From positions 1-44,717 of the forward strand of contig WGCU01000084.1 in assembly GCA_015493635.1 (NCBI GenBank): a stretch of 44,717 bases of DNA. The letters run 5' to 3'. The DNA comes from Spirochaetaceae bacterium. Lineage in GTDB: Bacteria > Spirochaetota > Spirochaetia > B11-G9. The position numbers and the translations under genes were made by a program. Within the stretch, counting starts at the first letter, position 1. Every line of letters starts with the position of its first letter. The notes under the pieces were generated by a model, which worked only from the letters and a program-made list of their open reading frames with translations, was not told where the DNA came from and searched no databases. Below, in pieces: positions 33,504-41,222 of the stretch.

Positions 33504-34898
33504 ATGCTGATACTCTCTGAAATACCTGATTCCACGTATCTTTTTGATCTCTATCGAAATAAAAATTTTCTGCTGACGTTTGAAATAAATGAGAAGGAAA
33601 TTGCTACTTCAGAAATTCTTCCTGATTTCAAAGACAAGCGGTTAACAATTATTTTAGGAAAAGAAGGGGCTAAAGTACATTTAGATGCGACAAAACCTGT
33701 TCTTGTCAATGGAGTCGCGTGCCGCAGACGGACATTGAAAGAGAACGATATTCTCTTCCTTGGTCCGTACAGACTTGTTTTCAAGGGAGAACGCCGAAAA
33801 CCTGAATCGATAACTGTTCAACCTAAAAACCCCCGGTACAAAAAGAAGAGAAGAAAAACGTTTCTTTCTTTCAGACATTTTCTTGAAGCTGCCGCAATTC
33901 TCGCTTCTGTATCTTTTTTATGGTACTGTACAACTCAGATGCCGGTACAACGGAGACCTGAGGCTGCTCATCTCCCCATTGTTTCCAAAGGGCACGAAGC
34001 TCCTCCCCCAACTGAAGAAAAAAAAGAAAAAATCCCAAAACCTTCTTCCGAGGCAGGACCGCATATCTCTCTTCTTACCTATGCACCCCATTCAGTCTTT
34101 ACACCCAAAAAGCTTGATATGCTCTTTGTTCATGCTCATCCGGACGATGAAACCCTGGACTATGGACTTTATATATCAAAAGCAGTCGAAGCAGGGAAGG
34201 TAATTGGTGTACTTACCTTTACCGATGGAGAATCAGGATTTGACTTTTACCCTGACCGTGATACAACAGGAATCTACCCAAATAAAGAACTGCATGGGAA
34301 AGAACTGGCTGCTGTCCGTGTAAAAGAAGAGGAAAGAGCCCTGAAAATTCTTGGTGCTTCCGTATACATCCGGCTTGGATTAAAAAACCGCCCATACACT
34401 GCTGTAGAGGTAAAAAAATCAATACCTACCATCATAAAAGAGTGGGGCGGGAATACCGTTCTTGTCAATAAGCTCAATACCATCTTTACCGCCTTTGATC
34501 CGGCTGTTATCGTTTCACCGGACGGGCCTTCACATGCACGGGAGCATTTTGAGCATGAAGCGGTAGGGTATATCACTGCCCGGGCTGTAACCTTGTACCG
34601 TCAAAAAAATCCCGGTAAACTCCAGGCCTATCTTAAACTTGTTGATGTTCAGCAGGCAGAAGCCTACCCGGAAAAGCATCTTCGGACAATCGGGTTTTCA
34701 GAAGGGAATTCTGATATTGTAAGAAAAAAGAGGAATGCTCTCCTGCAGTATGAAACCCAGGCAGACGCATCCTATTACGGTATAAAACGTCTAAAAAATT
34801 TCCCCTTTGAATATTACTTTATTCAATATATAAACACACAGAACAGTGCTGAACTACTTCTTGATTCTTCAGGAAGAAAAACAGCACAAGCTCATTAG
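33504..34898 (+). CDS. FHA-like domain - TM - PIG-L deacetylase fusion
   Basis: 464 residues. Residues 1-95 are beta-rich and FHA-like: LTIILGKEGAKVHLDA, VLVNG, and ILFLGPYRLVFKG, but without the SxxH phosphothreonine pocket. A basic stretch (110-125) precedes a membrane segment (about 126-142) and a Pro/Lys/Glu linker. PIG-L/LmbE (about 203-445) has HAHPDDET with zinc ligands H212 and D215, and SHAREHFEHEAVG with H348/H351. The catalytic domain should face the periplasm, with the FHA-like part inside. The family removes N-acetyl groups from GlcNAc-type substrates with Zn2+. Confidence 0.78.
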   Translation: MLILSEIPDSTYLFDLYRNKNFLLTFEINEKEIATSEILPDFKDKRLTIILGKEGAKVHLDATKPVLVNGVACRRRTLKENDILFLGPYRLVFKGERRKPESITVQPKNPRYKKKRRKTFLSFRHFLEAAAILASVSFLWYCTTQMPVQRRPEAAHLPIVSKGHEAPPPTEEKKEKIPKPSSEAGPHISLLTYAPHSVFTPKKLDMLFVHAHPDDETLDYGLYISKAVEAGKVIGVLTFTDGESGFDFYPDRDTTGIYPNKELHGKELAAVRVKEEERALKILGASVYIRLGLKNRPYTAVEVKKSIPTIIKEWGGNTVLVNKLNTIFTAFDPAVIVSPDGPSHAREHFEHEAVGYITARAVTLYRQKNPGKLQAYLKLVDVQQAEAYPEKHLRTIGFSEGNSDIVRKKRNALLQYETQADASYYGIKRLKNFPFEYYFIQYINTQNSAELLLDSSGRKTAQAH

Positions 34899-34950
34899 AA
34901 AAGTGATTTCGTATGACTGAAGTGGTTAAGAAATACCGCACCAGCTATGG

Positions 34951-34989
34951 GAAAACAAAAAAACACCCCGGTTACCATATCCGGGGTGT
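34951..34989 (-). terminator. Rho-independent terminator of the hsp20 unit
   Basis: On the minus strand, a 9-bp perfect GC-rich stem (ACACCCCGG / CCGGGGTGT, 34963-34971 and 34981-34989) with a 9-nt loop is followed by a T-rich tail (34962-34951: TTTTTTGTTTTC). It lies 13 nt after the 43-residue gene stop. The stem may also end transcripts from the opposite strand, but no T-run is present there. Confidence 0.85.
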
Positions 34990-35002
34990 CTGAAACGGAG
35001 AC

Positions 35003-35134
35003 CTAATAATCTTCATCATCCCATTTGTGATGATCTTTGTCCCGCAGCCTTTTAACAACCTTTCCAATAAGTCTGTCCAGCTGGGGTTTGAAAAAATATC
35101 CAATGGCAATTCCAACAATTATCCAGAATATCAT
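35003..35134 (-). CDS. 43-residue single-span membrane protein
   Basis: A small frame starting ATG at 35134, overlapping the hsp20 stop as TAATG, and ending TAG at 35003-35005. The protein opens MIFWIIVGIAIGYFF (one membrane segment, residues 2-15) and continues with a basic amphipathic part (RLIGKVVKRLRDK) and an acidic tail (DDEDY). GGAGG is 8-9 nt upstream of the ATG. The frame, ribosome site, overlap and following terminator all support a real gene. Function is unknown; co-expression with Hsp20 suggests a stress or membrane-protection role (inference). Confidence 0.75.
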   Translation of the reverse strand: MIFWIIVGIAIGYFFKPQLDRLIGKVVKRLRDKDHHKWDDEDY

Positions 35135-35628
35135 TACGCATCCTCCCTTATTATTTCAACTTTAATTCCCTCTTTTGTCTCGATAATATCATTCGGCGGT
35201 ACGGTGATCCGCAGGATACCATTCCTGAAAACAGCACTAACCTTTTTCTGGTCAAACTTGTCTGCAGGTACATAGTACTTCTGGTTGGTAATATTCTTGT
35301 ATTTTAAACGGCGTTTAAAATAGCGGACATTACCTTTGGGAGACATATCGGGTATGGAAGCCGAAAAAAGCATGTAGTCCCCCTGGAACTGCACATCAAT
35401 ATCTTTCTCACTGAAACCGGCAAGTGCGAACTCCAGTACAAGGCTTTTATCCTCTGTCAGATAAATAGTAGCTGGCGGGTAGGAATAGGAAGGATAGTAA
35501 TCCACATCATCTCCGAACCCGCGGGGGCCCCGTTTTATCCCTTCCTGAAACGCATCTCCAAAGCTTTTTGTCGCTTCAAAGATCTCATCCATGATCTGTC
35601 CCAGATCAATGACAATCTTGTCTTTCAT
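35134..35628 (-). CDS. small heat shock protein, Hsp20/alpha-crystallin family
   Basis: 164 residues from MKDKIVID (35628), with GAGAGG 8 nt upstream; a GTG 9 nt earlier is possible. The alpha-crystallin domain covers about 50-160: LVLEFALAGFSEKDIDVQ, RYFKRRLKYKNI, and VSAVFRNGILRITVPP (the GxLxxxxP tail motif reads GILRITVP). It would hold unfolded proteins without ATP. It has a structured leader and a palindrome upstream, and is co-transcribed with the 43-residue protein. Confidence 0.92.
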   Translation of the reverse strand: MKDKIVIDLGQIMDEIFEATKSFGDAFQEGIKRGPRGFGDDVDYYPSYSYPPATIYLTEDKSLVLEFALAGFSEKDIDVQFQGDYMLFSASIPDMSPKGNVRYFKRRLKYKNITNQKYYVPADKFDQKKVSAVFRNGILRITVPPNDIIETKEGIKVEIIREDA

Positions 35629-35657
35629 AATGTACACCTCTCTTAAAGCGTGTTTGT

Positions 35658-35709
35658 CAGCCCCTTATACAAGGCGGCTGGTAAGGAATCCCCTTCCGGC
35701 GAATTCCTT
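35658..35709. promoter_or_regulatory. two hairpins in the hsp20 leader
   Basis: Hairpin 1 (35658-35680): CAGCC+CCTT pairing with AAGG+GGCTG across one bulged base, 9 bp, loop of 4. Hairpin 2 (35683-35709): AAGGAAT with ATTCCTT, loop 13. Both lie in the predicted 5' leader, 30-80 nt before the hsp20 ATG, in a position where RNA thermometers occur. Confidence 0.45.
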
Positions 35710-35746
35710 TTATCTCTTAAAAGATACTACAACTTCAACTCCAAGG

Positions 35747-35759
35747 CAAGTTTAACTTG
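35747..35759. promoter_or_regulatory. palindrome between hsp20 and the YmdB-like gene
   Basis: CAAGTT-T-AACTTG, a perfect 6-bp dyad with one central base, lies between the divergent genes. It overlaps a forward TTGACT. A candidate operator for either side; not a CIRCE element. Confidence 0.35.
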
Positions 35760-35799
35760 ACTTTTTTATTTAAATCTACCACTGTACAGCAGAGGTACT

Positions 35800-36621
35800 A
35801 TGGGACTAAAAATATTCTGTATGGGTGAAATTGTAGGGAAACCCGGTATTTTTGCTGTTAAAAGCGGTTTAAAAAAGATCAAGGAACAAGAACAGATTGA
35901 TTTTGTTATTGCCAACGGAGAGGGAGCAACCGGCGGATTCGGCATAGGGAAAAACCACTCTCTCTATCTTCACAAACTTGGTATTGATGTTATTACAGCA
36001 GGAGAAAAGATTTTCTATAAAAAAGATATGGTACCCCATATCGGCAAATGTTCCTTCATGCTCCGGCCCGCTAACTATCCTCCAGGTACCCCCGGCAGGG
36101 GTTGGGGTGTTTTTCCGGTACACGATAAAAAAATCGGTGTTATTTCTCTTCTTGGACAGTCAGGATTCAACAGAGTACATTTAAGTAATCCCTTTACCTA
36201 TATCCCGGAAATAATAAAAAGGATTAAAGAAGAAACAAACATTATTATACTTGATTTTCATGCTGCAACAACAGCTGAAAAATATTCAATGTTTTTCCAT
36301 GTTGACGGAAGAATTTCAGCGGCAGTGGGAACGCATTCAAAAGCGCTTACATCTGATGCGCGAATTTTTCCGAAAGGTACCGGTATTATCTGTGATACCG
36401 GAAGAACGGGCAGTTCTTCCGGTATTGGAGGATTCGATCCGGCAGTGGAAATCAATAAATTCCTGACACAGATACCGGAAAGATCAGGAGAATGGTGGAA
36501 AAACCTTGAAATTCAGGGAATTATTATAGATATTAATGATACAGGGAAGACAGAAAAAATAAAAACTGTACGCTTCCCTGTAAGTGAGGTACCGGATGAT
36601 AGAACAGGGAAAAATAATTAA
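35800..36621 (+). CDS. YmdB-like metallophosphoesterase family protein, probably inactive
   Basis: 273 residues aligning end to end with the YmdB/TIGR00282 family: GEIVGKPG (9-16), NGEGATGG (39-46), ITAGEKIF (65-72), MLRPANYPPGTPG (87-99), DFHAATTAEK (152-161), GTHSKALTSDARIFPKGT (177 on). Metal-site residues differ from the family pattern: Asp to E10, Asn to G42, Asn-His to E69-K70, and the second His of THTH to K181. E41, H154 and H179 remain. Known YmdB proteins hydrolyse 2',3'-cyclic nucleotides or cAMP; this one probably does not. AGAGG lies close to the ATG. Confidence 0.85.
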   Translation: MGLKIFCMGEIVGKPGIFAVKSGLKKIKEQEQIDFVIANGEGATGGFGIGKNHSLYLHKLGIDVITAGEKIFYKKDMVPHIGKCSFMLRPANYPPGTPGRGWGVFPVHDKKIGVISLLGQSGFNRVHLSNPFTYIPEIIKRIKEETNIIILDFHAATTAEKYSMFFHVDGRISAAVGTHSKALTSDARIFPKGTGIICDTGRTGSSSGIGGFDPAVEINKFLTQIPERSGEWWKNLEIQGIIIDINDTGKTEKIKTVRFPVSEVPDDRTGKNN

Positions 36622-37024
36622 TATAAAAGATGAGACCGTCACATTATCATGCTCAGCTCTGAGCGGCGGATGCAAAAGCTGTAAGGCAAACTCTTTCTGC
36701 TCGGTGAACGGCCACACCTTTGACGCATTAAACAGAGGAAAACTCAATTTAAAATCAGGCGATCTTGTTGAAATATACCTTCCAACAGGAAGAACACTTT
36801 TTTCAGGATTTATGGTGCTTATTTTCCCTCTTCTACTCTTTCTCGTCTTTTTTCTCATCGGTTCAACTATTTTTAAACAGAGTGAAGGTATAAACACACT
36901 TCTTGGAGTAGCAGGTCTTGCTGCCGGATTTGCTATTACGGCAGTCTACAACAAGGTGAGCAGGAAAAAGAATACTCCCCGGGTAACCAAACGTCTGGAA
37001 GAGGAAGAAGAAATCAGCCTTTAA
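36596..37024 (+). CDS. RseC/SoxR-reducing-system (SoxR_red) family protein
   Basis: 142 residues from MIEQGKIINI (36596); GAGG lies 6 nt upstream, and a GTG 12 nt earlier is less likely. Cysteine cluster CSALSGGCKSCKANSFC (about 19-35) is followed by two membrane segments (about 71-91 and 99-118) and a basic tail with Glu-rich end. E. coli RseC and Rhodobacter RnfE-linked relatives help keep SoxR reduced; here no rseA/B or rnf neighbours are seen. It overlaps the YmdB-like gene by 26 nt and is convergent with cheB (11-nt overlap). Confidence 0.8.
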   Translation: MIEQGKIINIKDETVTLSCSALSGGCKSCKANSFCSVNGHTFDALNRGKLNLKSGDLVEIYLPTGRTLFSGFMVLIFPLLLFLVFFLIGSTIFKQSEGINTLLGVAGLAAGFAITAVYNKVSRKKNTPRVTKRLEEEEEISL

Positions 37025-38138
37025 CGTTCTCTTTAACTATTCTGTTTATCGTTGGAGCCATCTCATCTAGAGAAACAATATGATCAAGAAAACCGTTTTC
37101 CGCGGCAACTCTCGGCATACCATATACCACCGATGAAGCCTCATCCTGTCCGATGGTAATTCCCCCCTTTGACCAGATTTTTCCTATCTCGTCAGAACCG
37201 TCTTTCCCCATGCCAGTCATGATAACCGCAAGGGCTTTCCCGCCATAATTCTCTGCCACAGATTCAAAGAGTACTCCCGCTGAAGGGCGGTGTCCGTTTC
37301 TTAAATCCCCGGATGTAACACGGAGTACCGAAGCAAGCCGCTTTTTCTCAACCTCAATGTGGAATCCTCCGGGAGCAATAAAAACCCTGCCTGCTGCCAG
37401 AACATCACCATCCTCTCCCTCTTTTACCTCCAGAGGACAGATTCTGTCCAGACTCTTTGCAAACTCAGCAGTAAACCCGGCGGGCATATGCTGAACAATG
37501 AGTATGGGCACTGGCAATTCCGGATCTATATCTGCCATGACCTTTCTGAGGGCATTTGGTCCTCCGGTGGATATACCGAGAGCCACAATTTCAATATTTC
37601 CTGTCTTTTCCTTCTTTTCCATCCGGACGTCTGCAGCGCGGGATTCTGAAACCTTTTTTTCTACAGCAGGCATTCCGGGGAGGTCAGAAGAGCTTACCTT
37701 AAATACATTACCGCTCTTCTTCATCATGTATCGGTGCCCATAGGCAAGCAGGGTTTCCACTATAGTGTCACGGACAGTATGAATATCCTCAGAAATTGAT
37801 CCCGAAGGTTTTAAAATAAAATCAGAAGCCCCAAGATTCAGCGCTTCCATGGTAATTCTGGCACCTTTCTGTGCGACTGAAGAAAGGATAACAACGGGAA
37901 TATCAATCCCCAGCCGTTTTCTTTCCTTTAGGAATTCAATTCCGTTCATCTCGGGCATTTCGAGATCAAGGAGTATTATATCCGGTTTAAGAGCAGGCAG
38001 CTTGTTTAACAGGAATTTCCCGTTCATTGCCTTTCCTGCCAGCTCAAGCCCCGGTGCATCATCAATAATTCGGCCCAGTAAATTTCTCATCAATGCAGAA
38101 TCATCACAGACAATAACTTTAACAGTCTGTTTATCCAT
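37014..38138 (-). CDS. cheB: chemotaxis protein-glutamate methylesterase/deamidase
   Basis: 374 residues from MDKQTVKV (38138), with GGGGAAG 6 nt upstream. Receiver domain (about 1-120): VIVCDDSALMRNLL, phosphoacceptor Asp in ILLDLEMPEMNG, and VILSS. A linker leads to the methylesterase (about 180-370): catalytic Ser in GISTGGPNALR, His in IVQHMPAGFT, Asp in MTGMGKDGSDE. It removes methyl groups from receptors when phosphorylated by CheA. It lies 11 nt after cheR in one transcript. Confidence 0.96.
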   Translation of the reverse strand: MDKQTVKVIVCDDSALMRNLLGRIIDDAPGLELAGKAMNGKFLLNKLPALKPDIILLDLEMPEMNGIEFLKERKRLGIDIPVVILSSVAQKGARITMEALNLGASDFILKPSGSISEDIHTVRDTIVETLLAYGHRYMMKKSGNVFKVSSSDLPGMPAVEKKVSESRAADVRMEKKEKTGNIEIVALGISTGGPNALRKVMADIDPELPVPILIVQHMPAGFTAEFAKSLDRICPLEVKEGEDGDVLAAGRVFIAPGGFHIEVEKKRLASVLRVTSGDLRNGHRPSAGVLFESVAENYGGKALAVIMTGMGKDGSDEIGKIWSKGGITIGQDEASSVVYGMPRVAAENGFLDHIVSLDEMAPTINRIVKENVKG

Positions 38139-38149
38139 TGCAGCTTCCC

Positions 38150-38968
38150 CTATTTGATAAATTTTCGGTACACTATTGCCCATTCTGTTTTAAAAAATTC
38201 GAACTTTGTATCCATCCCAAAAAGCGATTCCGAATGACCGATAAAGAGGTAGGAATGGTTATTCATTGCGTTATAGAATTTCCTGATTACATTTGTCTGA
38301 GCTGTTTCATCGAAGTAAATAATAACATTCCGGCAAAACACAATATCAAGACCGCGCAAACCGCTGTCAAGCTTTAAATTATGATAATCAAACTTTATCA
38401 GTTTCTTTATGTCTTCAACGACCTGATATCCACCCGGTTTCCGCTCAAAGTATCTGTTCAAGTATTTTTCAGGAACCCCATTCATTCTGTTATCAGCATA
38501 AAATCCCTCTTTAGCCGTCATAAGACTTTTCAAACTTAAATCCGATGCTGTTATATCGAAAGTAAATCCTGGAGGCAGCAGATCCTTTAAAACCATGGCA
38601 AGAGAATACGGTTCTTCCCCGGTAGAGCATCCCGCACTCCAAAGTTTAAGATGCGTTTCACCTCTTCCCTTTTTGTAAGCAACAAGTTCCGGTATGACAT
38701 GCCGCTCAAAAGTCTGAAAATGAGCAGTGTTTCTGAAGAATCTTGTCAAATTGGTAGTTACCGTATCAAGAAGGGTTTTCATCTCCCCTTCATCACTCAT
38801 TATTACTTTTGTATATTCATCAATGGTAGGAATACCCGATTTTCTCAACCGTTCTTTAAGCCGGCTCTCGAGAATTGTCCGGTTTGAGGAAGTAAAATGA
38901 ATACCACTCGCATCGTAGATCAAATCACGGATTTTAGAAAACTGGGAATCTGACAAGAATGCATCCAT
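38150..38968 (-). CDS. cheR: chemotaxis protein methyltransferase
   Basis: 272 residues from MDAFLSD (38968). A longer frame to 38995 is excluded because it starts at or upstream of the predicted transcript start. N-terminal helical domain (about 1-90) includes TTNLTRFFRN. The SAM-binding domain shows LWSAGCSTGEEPYSLAM, ITASDLSLKSL, and DIVFCRNVIIYFD. It methylates receptor glutamates. No receptor, cheA or cheW gene lies in the window, so this pair is separate from the main che operon. Confidence 0.96.
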   Translation of the reverse strand: MDAFLSDSQFSKIRDLIYDASGIHFTSSNRTILESRLKERLRKSGIPTIDEYTKVIMSDEGEMKTLLDTVTTNLTRFFRNTAHFQTFERHVIPELVAYKKGRGETHLKLWSAGCSTGEEPYSLAMVLKDLLPPGFTFDITASDLSLKSLMTAKEGFYADNRMNGVPEKYLNRYFERKPGGYQVVEDIKKLIKFDYHNLKLDSGLRGLDIVFCRNVIIYFDETAQTNVIRKFYNAMNNHSYLFIGHSESLFGMDTKFEFFKTEWAIVYRKFIK

Positions 38969-38997
38969 TAATCGGTACCCCTTTACTGACTGCATAA

Positions 38998-39026
38998 AGT
39001 TTATGTGCTCATTCCGATGATGTCAA
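38998..39026 (-). promoter_or_regulatory. cheR-cheB promoter
   Basis: On the minus strand: TTGACA (39026-39021), 17 bp, TAAACT (39003-38998). The start near 38991 gives a leader of about 23 nt with AGGGG before the cheR ATG. Confidence 0.7.
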
Positions 39027-39066
39027 TAAAAAAAAGATTTTCAGGCACTGTTTTTTTACAATATTG

Positions 39067-39075
39067 TGTTATACT
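39067..39075 (+). promoter_or_regulatory. extended -10 of the second bifunctional-nuclease gene
   Basis: TGT then TATACT (39070-39075), 10 nt before the ATG at 39086. No Shine-Dalgarno; predicted leader about 4 nt. Confidence 0.4.
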
Positions 39076-39085
39076 AATTTATACG

Positions 39086-39574
39086 ATGCATAAAAAATTG
39101 CAGGAATTTACTATCATGGGTATCGCCCTGGATGGGAAAAACGGACTACCTACCGTCATTCTCAAATCTCTGGATACAAAAAGTTTTCTCCCTTTGGAGA
39201 TAGGACCTTTTGAAGCCAGTGCCATTATCATTGAAATTGAAAATGTTAAACCTTCCCGGCCGATGGCTCATGACCTCATTGCAGAACTTTTTATACGGCA
39301 CGGCTTAAAGCTCTTGAATCTTACGATCTATCAAAAACTTGAAACTGACTACCTGGCAAAAATTGAATATAGAAAAGGGGTACGCCGCTACACGATGGAG
39401 GTGCGTCCCAGTGACGGTATAGCCGTTGCCATACGCCTTGGCACTCCGATCCTTGTTACCCAGGAAATTATTAACGCGTCCGATAAAGGTACGTCGATTC
39501 TTGATTCCATGGATAACATTTCTTCCGAAATTCTCTATTTCGAATCGAATAACATCGGTGCTCACCTAATGTAA
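39086..39574 (+). CDS. bifunctional nuclease (DUF151) domain protein, second paralogue
   Basis: 162 residues from MHKKLQEFTIMG (39086); the longer frame starts upstream of the -10. BFN pattern: GIALDGKNGLPTVILKS, FLPLEIGPFEASAIIIEIENV, RPMAHDLIAELF, MEVRPSDGIAVAIRLGTPILV. It lacks the C-terminal UVR motif present in the paralogue at 22038. Probable cytosolic nuclease or regulator; activity unproven. It is divergent from cheR and lies 40 nt before pyrG, whose promoter begins just after this gene's stop. Confidence 0.87.
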   Translation: MHKKLQEFTIMGIALDGKNGLPTVILKSLDTKSFLPLEIGPFEASAIIIEIENVKPSRPMAHDLIAELFIRHGLKLLNLTIYQKLETDYLAKIEYRKGVRRYTMEVRPSDGIAVAIRLGTPILVTQEIINASDKGTSILDSMDNISSEILYFESNNIGAHLM

Positions 39575-39577
39575 GAA

Positions 39578-39606
39578 TTGCTATTTACTGCACTCTTCTT
39601 TATAAT
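39578..39606 (+). promoter_or_regulatory. pyrG promoter, leaderless
   Basis: TTGCTA (39578-39583), 17 bp, consensus TATAAT (39601-39606), 8 nt, ATG (39615). The transcript should begin within 0-3 nt of the start codon. No Shine-Dalgarno is present. Confidence 0.6.
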
Positions 39607-39614
39607 CATGGTAC

Positions 39615-41222
39615 ATGAGAAAGTATATATTTGTAACAGGCGGTGTTTGTTCAAGTCTCGGAAAAGGAGTTGCCGCAACTTCACTCGGTAATCTGCTTGA
39701 AAGCAGGGGACTAAAAATTACCATGCTCAAGATCGATCCTTATCTGAATGTCGACGCAGGAACTATGAGTCCCTATCAGCATGGAGAGGTATACGTCACT
39801 GAAGACGGTGCGGAAACAGATCTTGATCTAGGTAACTATGCCCGGTTCACCAATTCCGTCCTGGGAAGGAAAAACTCAATAACAACGGGGCAGATATACC
39901 AGGAGGTTATCAAGAGAGAGCGGGAGGGACGCTATCTTGGAAAAACAGTCCAGGTTATTCCGCATATTACCGATGAAATCAAACGCAGAATTGTACTTGC
40001 CGGAAAAAATCCTGATGTTGATGTTGTCATCACGGAGATCGGCGGAACCGTGGGGGATATTGAATCAGTCCCTTTCCTTGAAGCAGCGCGCCAGTTTGTA
40101 AGTGATATGGGCAAAGAAAATACACTGTTTATTCATCTTACCCTTATTCCTGAAGTGGCGGGGAAGGAACTGAAAACAAAACCGACCCAGCATTCGGTAA
40201 AAGAACTACGGGAAATCGGTATTCAGCCGGATATCCTCATCTGCCGTTCACCAATACAGATAGACAAGGATATGATTAAAAAGATTGCTCTCTTTACCAA
40301 TGTCGCATCTGATTCAATTATTTCAGCCTACGATATAAAAACCACAATCTATGAGATCCCTCTTATTTTTCATGCTCAGGGGCTTGATAAAATTGTATTG
40401 GAAAAAATGAATATTCCCCGTTCCAAAATTGATTTCACTGAATGGGCAGCAATGGTTAAAACCTTTAAGACCTCATCACGCACCGTTAAAATTGGTATTG
40501 TCGGAAAATATATCAACCTTAATGACGCTTATAAGTCGGTTTATGAATCGATCTTCCACGGCGGCCTTGCCAATAAAGTACGGATAGAACTCATTAAAAT
40601 TGATGCGGAGGATATTGAAGGGGCACAGGATCTGGATACAATTTTCAGCAGTGTGCATGGTATTCTAATTCCCGGCGGATTTGGTCAGCGGGGCATCCAG
40701 GGGATGATTTCCTCCGCAGAGTATGCCAGGACCCATGGAATCCCCTGTTTTGGTATCTGTCTCGGAATGCAGATAATGGTTATTGAGTATGCACGAAACG
40801 TTCTTGGATATAAAGATGCAGACAGTACAGAATTCAAACCCGCAACTTCTGCACCGGTTATCAGCCTACTGGAAGAACAGATCAATGTTAATAATTTCGG
40901 GGGAACCATGCGTCTCGGGAAAAGTGAATCTTTTGTACAGGAAGGAACCCGGCTCCATCAGATATACGGGAGCAGTACAATTTTTGAACGGCACAGGCAC
41001 CGGTATGAAGTATCCAATCAGTACCGCGGTGAACTGGAAAAAGCCGGCCTCATTATCAGTGCTCTTACTCCTGATAAAACGCTTGTTGAATCCGTTGAGT
41101 GGCCTGATCATCCATGGGGAATAGGAGTTCAATTCCATCCGGAGTTTTTATCGACGCCGATTAATCCCCACCCGCTTTTTTCAAGCTTTATCAAGGCAAG
41201 CAACGATTATGGTAAAAAATAG
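39615..41222 (+). CDS. pyrG: CTP synthase
   Basis: 535 residues, the usual length. N-terminal synthetase domain opens KYIFVTGGVCSSLGKGV (P-loop-like ATP site), with DPYLNVDAGTMSPYQHGEV and EIGGTVGDIES. The glutaminase domain (about 290-530) has GGFGQRG, GICLGMQ with nucleophile C382, and FHPEF with H508 and E510. It makes CTP from UTP, ATP and glutamine in the cytosol. The stop overlaps lptC by 14 nt, so lipopolysaccharide export genes may ride on its transcript. Confidence 0.97.
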   Translation: MRKYIFVTGGVCSSLGKGVAATSLGNLLESRGLKITMLKIDPYLNVDAGTMSPYQHGEVYVTEDGAETDLDLGNYARFTNSVLGRKNSITTGQIYQEVIKREREGRYLGKTVQVIPHITDEIKRRIVLAGKNPDVDVVITEIGGTVGDIESVPFLEAARQFVSDMGKENTLFIHLTLIPEVAGKELKTKPTQHSVKELREIGIQPDILICRSPIQIDKDMIKKIALFTNVASDSIISAYDIKTTIYEIPLIFHAQGLDKIVLEKMNIPRSKIDFTEWAAMVKTFKTSSRTVKIGIVGKYINLNDAYKSVYESIFHGGLANKVRIELIKIDAEDIEGAQDLDTIFSSVHGILIPGGFGQRGIQGMISSAEYARTHGIPCFGICLGMQIMVIEYARNVLGYKDADSTEFKPATSAPVISLLEEQINVNNFGGTMRLGKSESFVQEGTRLHQIYGSSTIFERHRHRYEVSNQYRGELEKAGLIISALTPDKTLVESVEWPDHPWGIGVQFHPEFLSTPINPHPLFSSFIKASNDYGKK

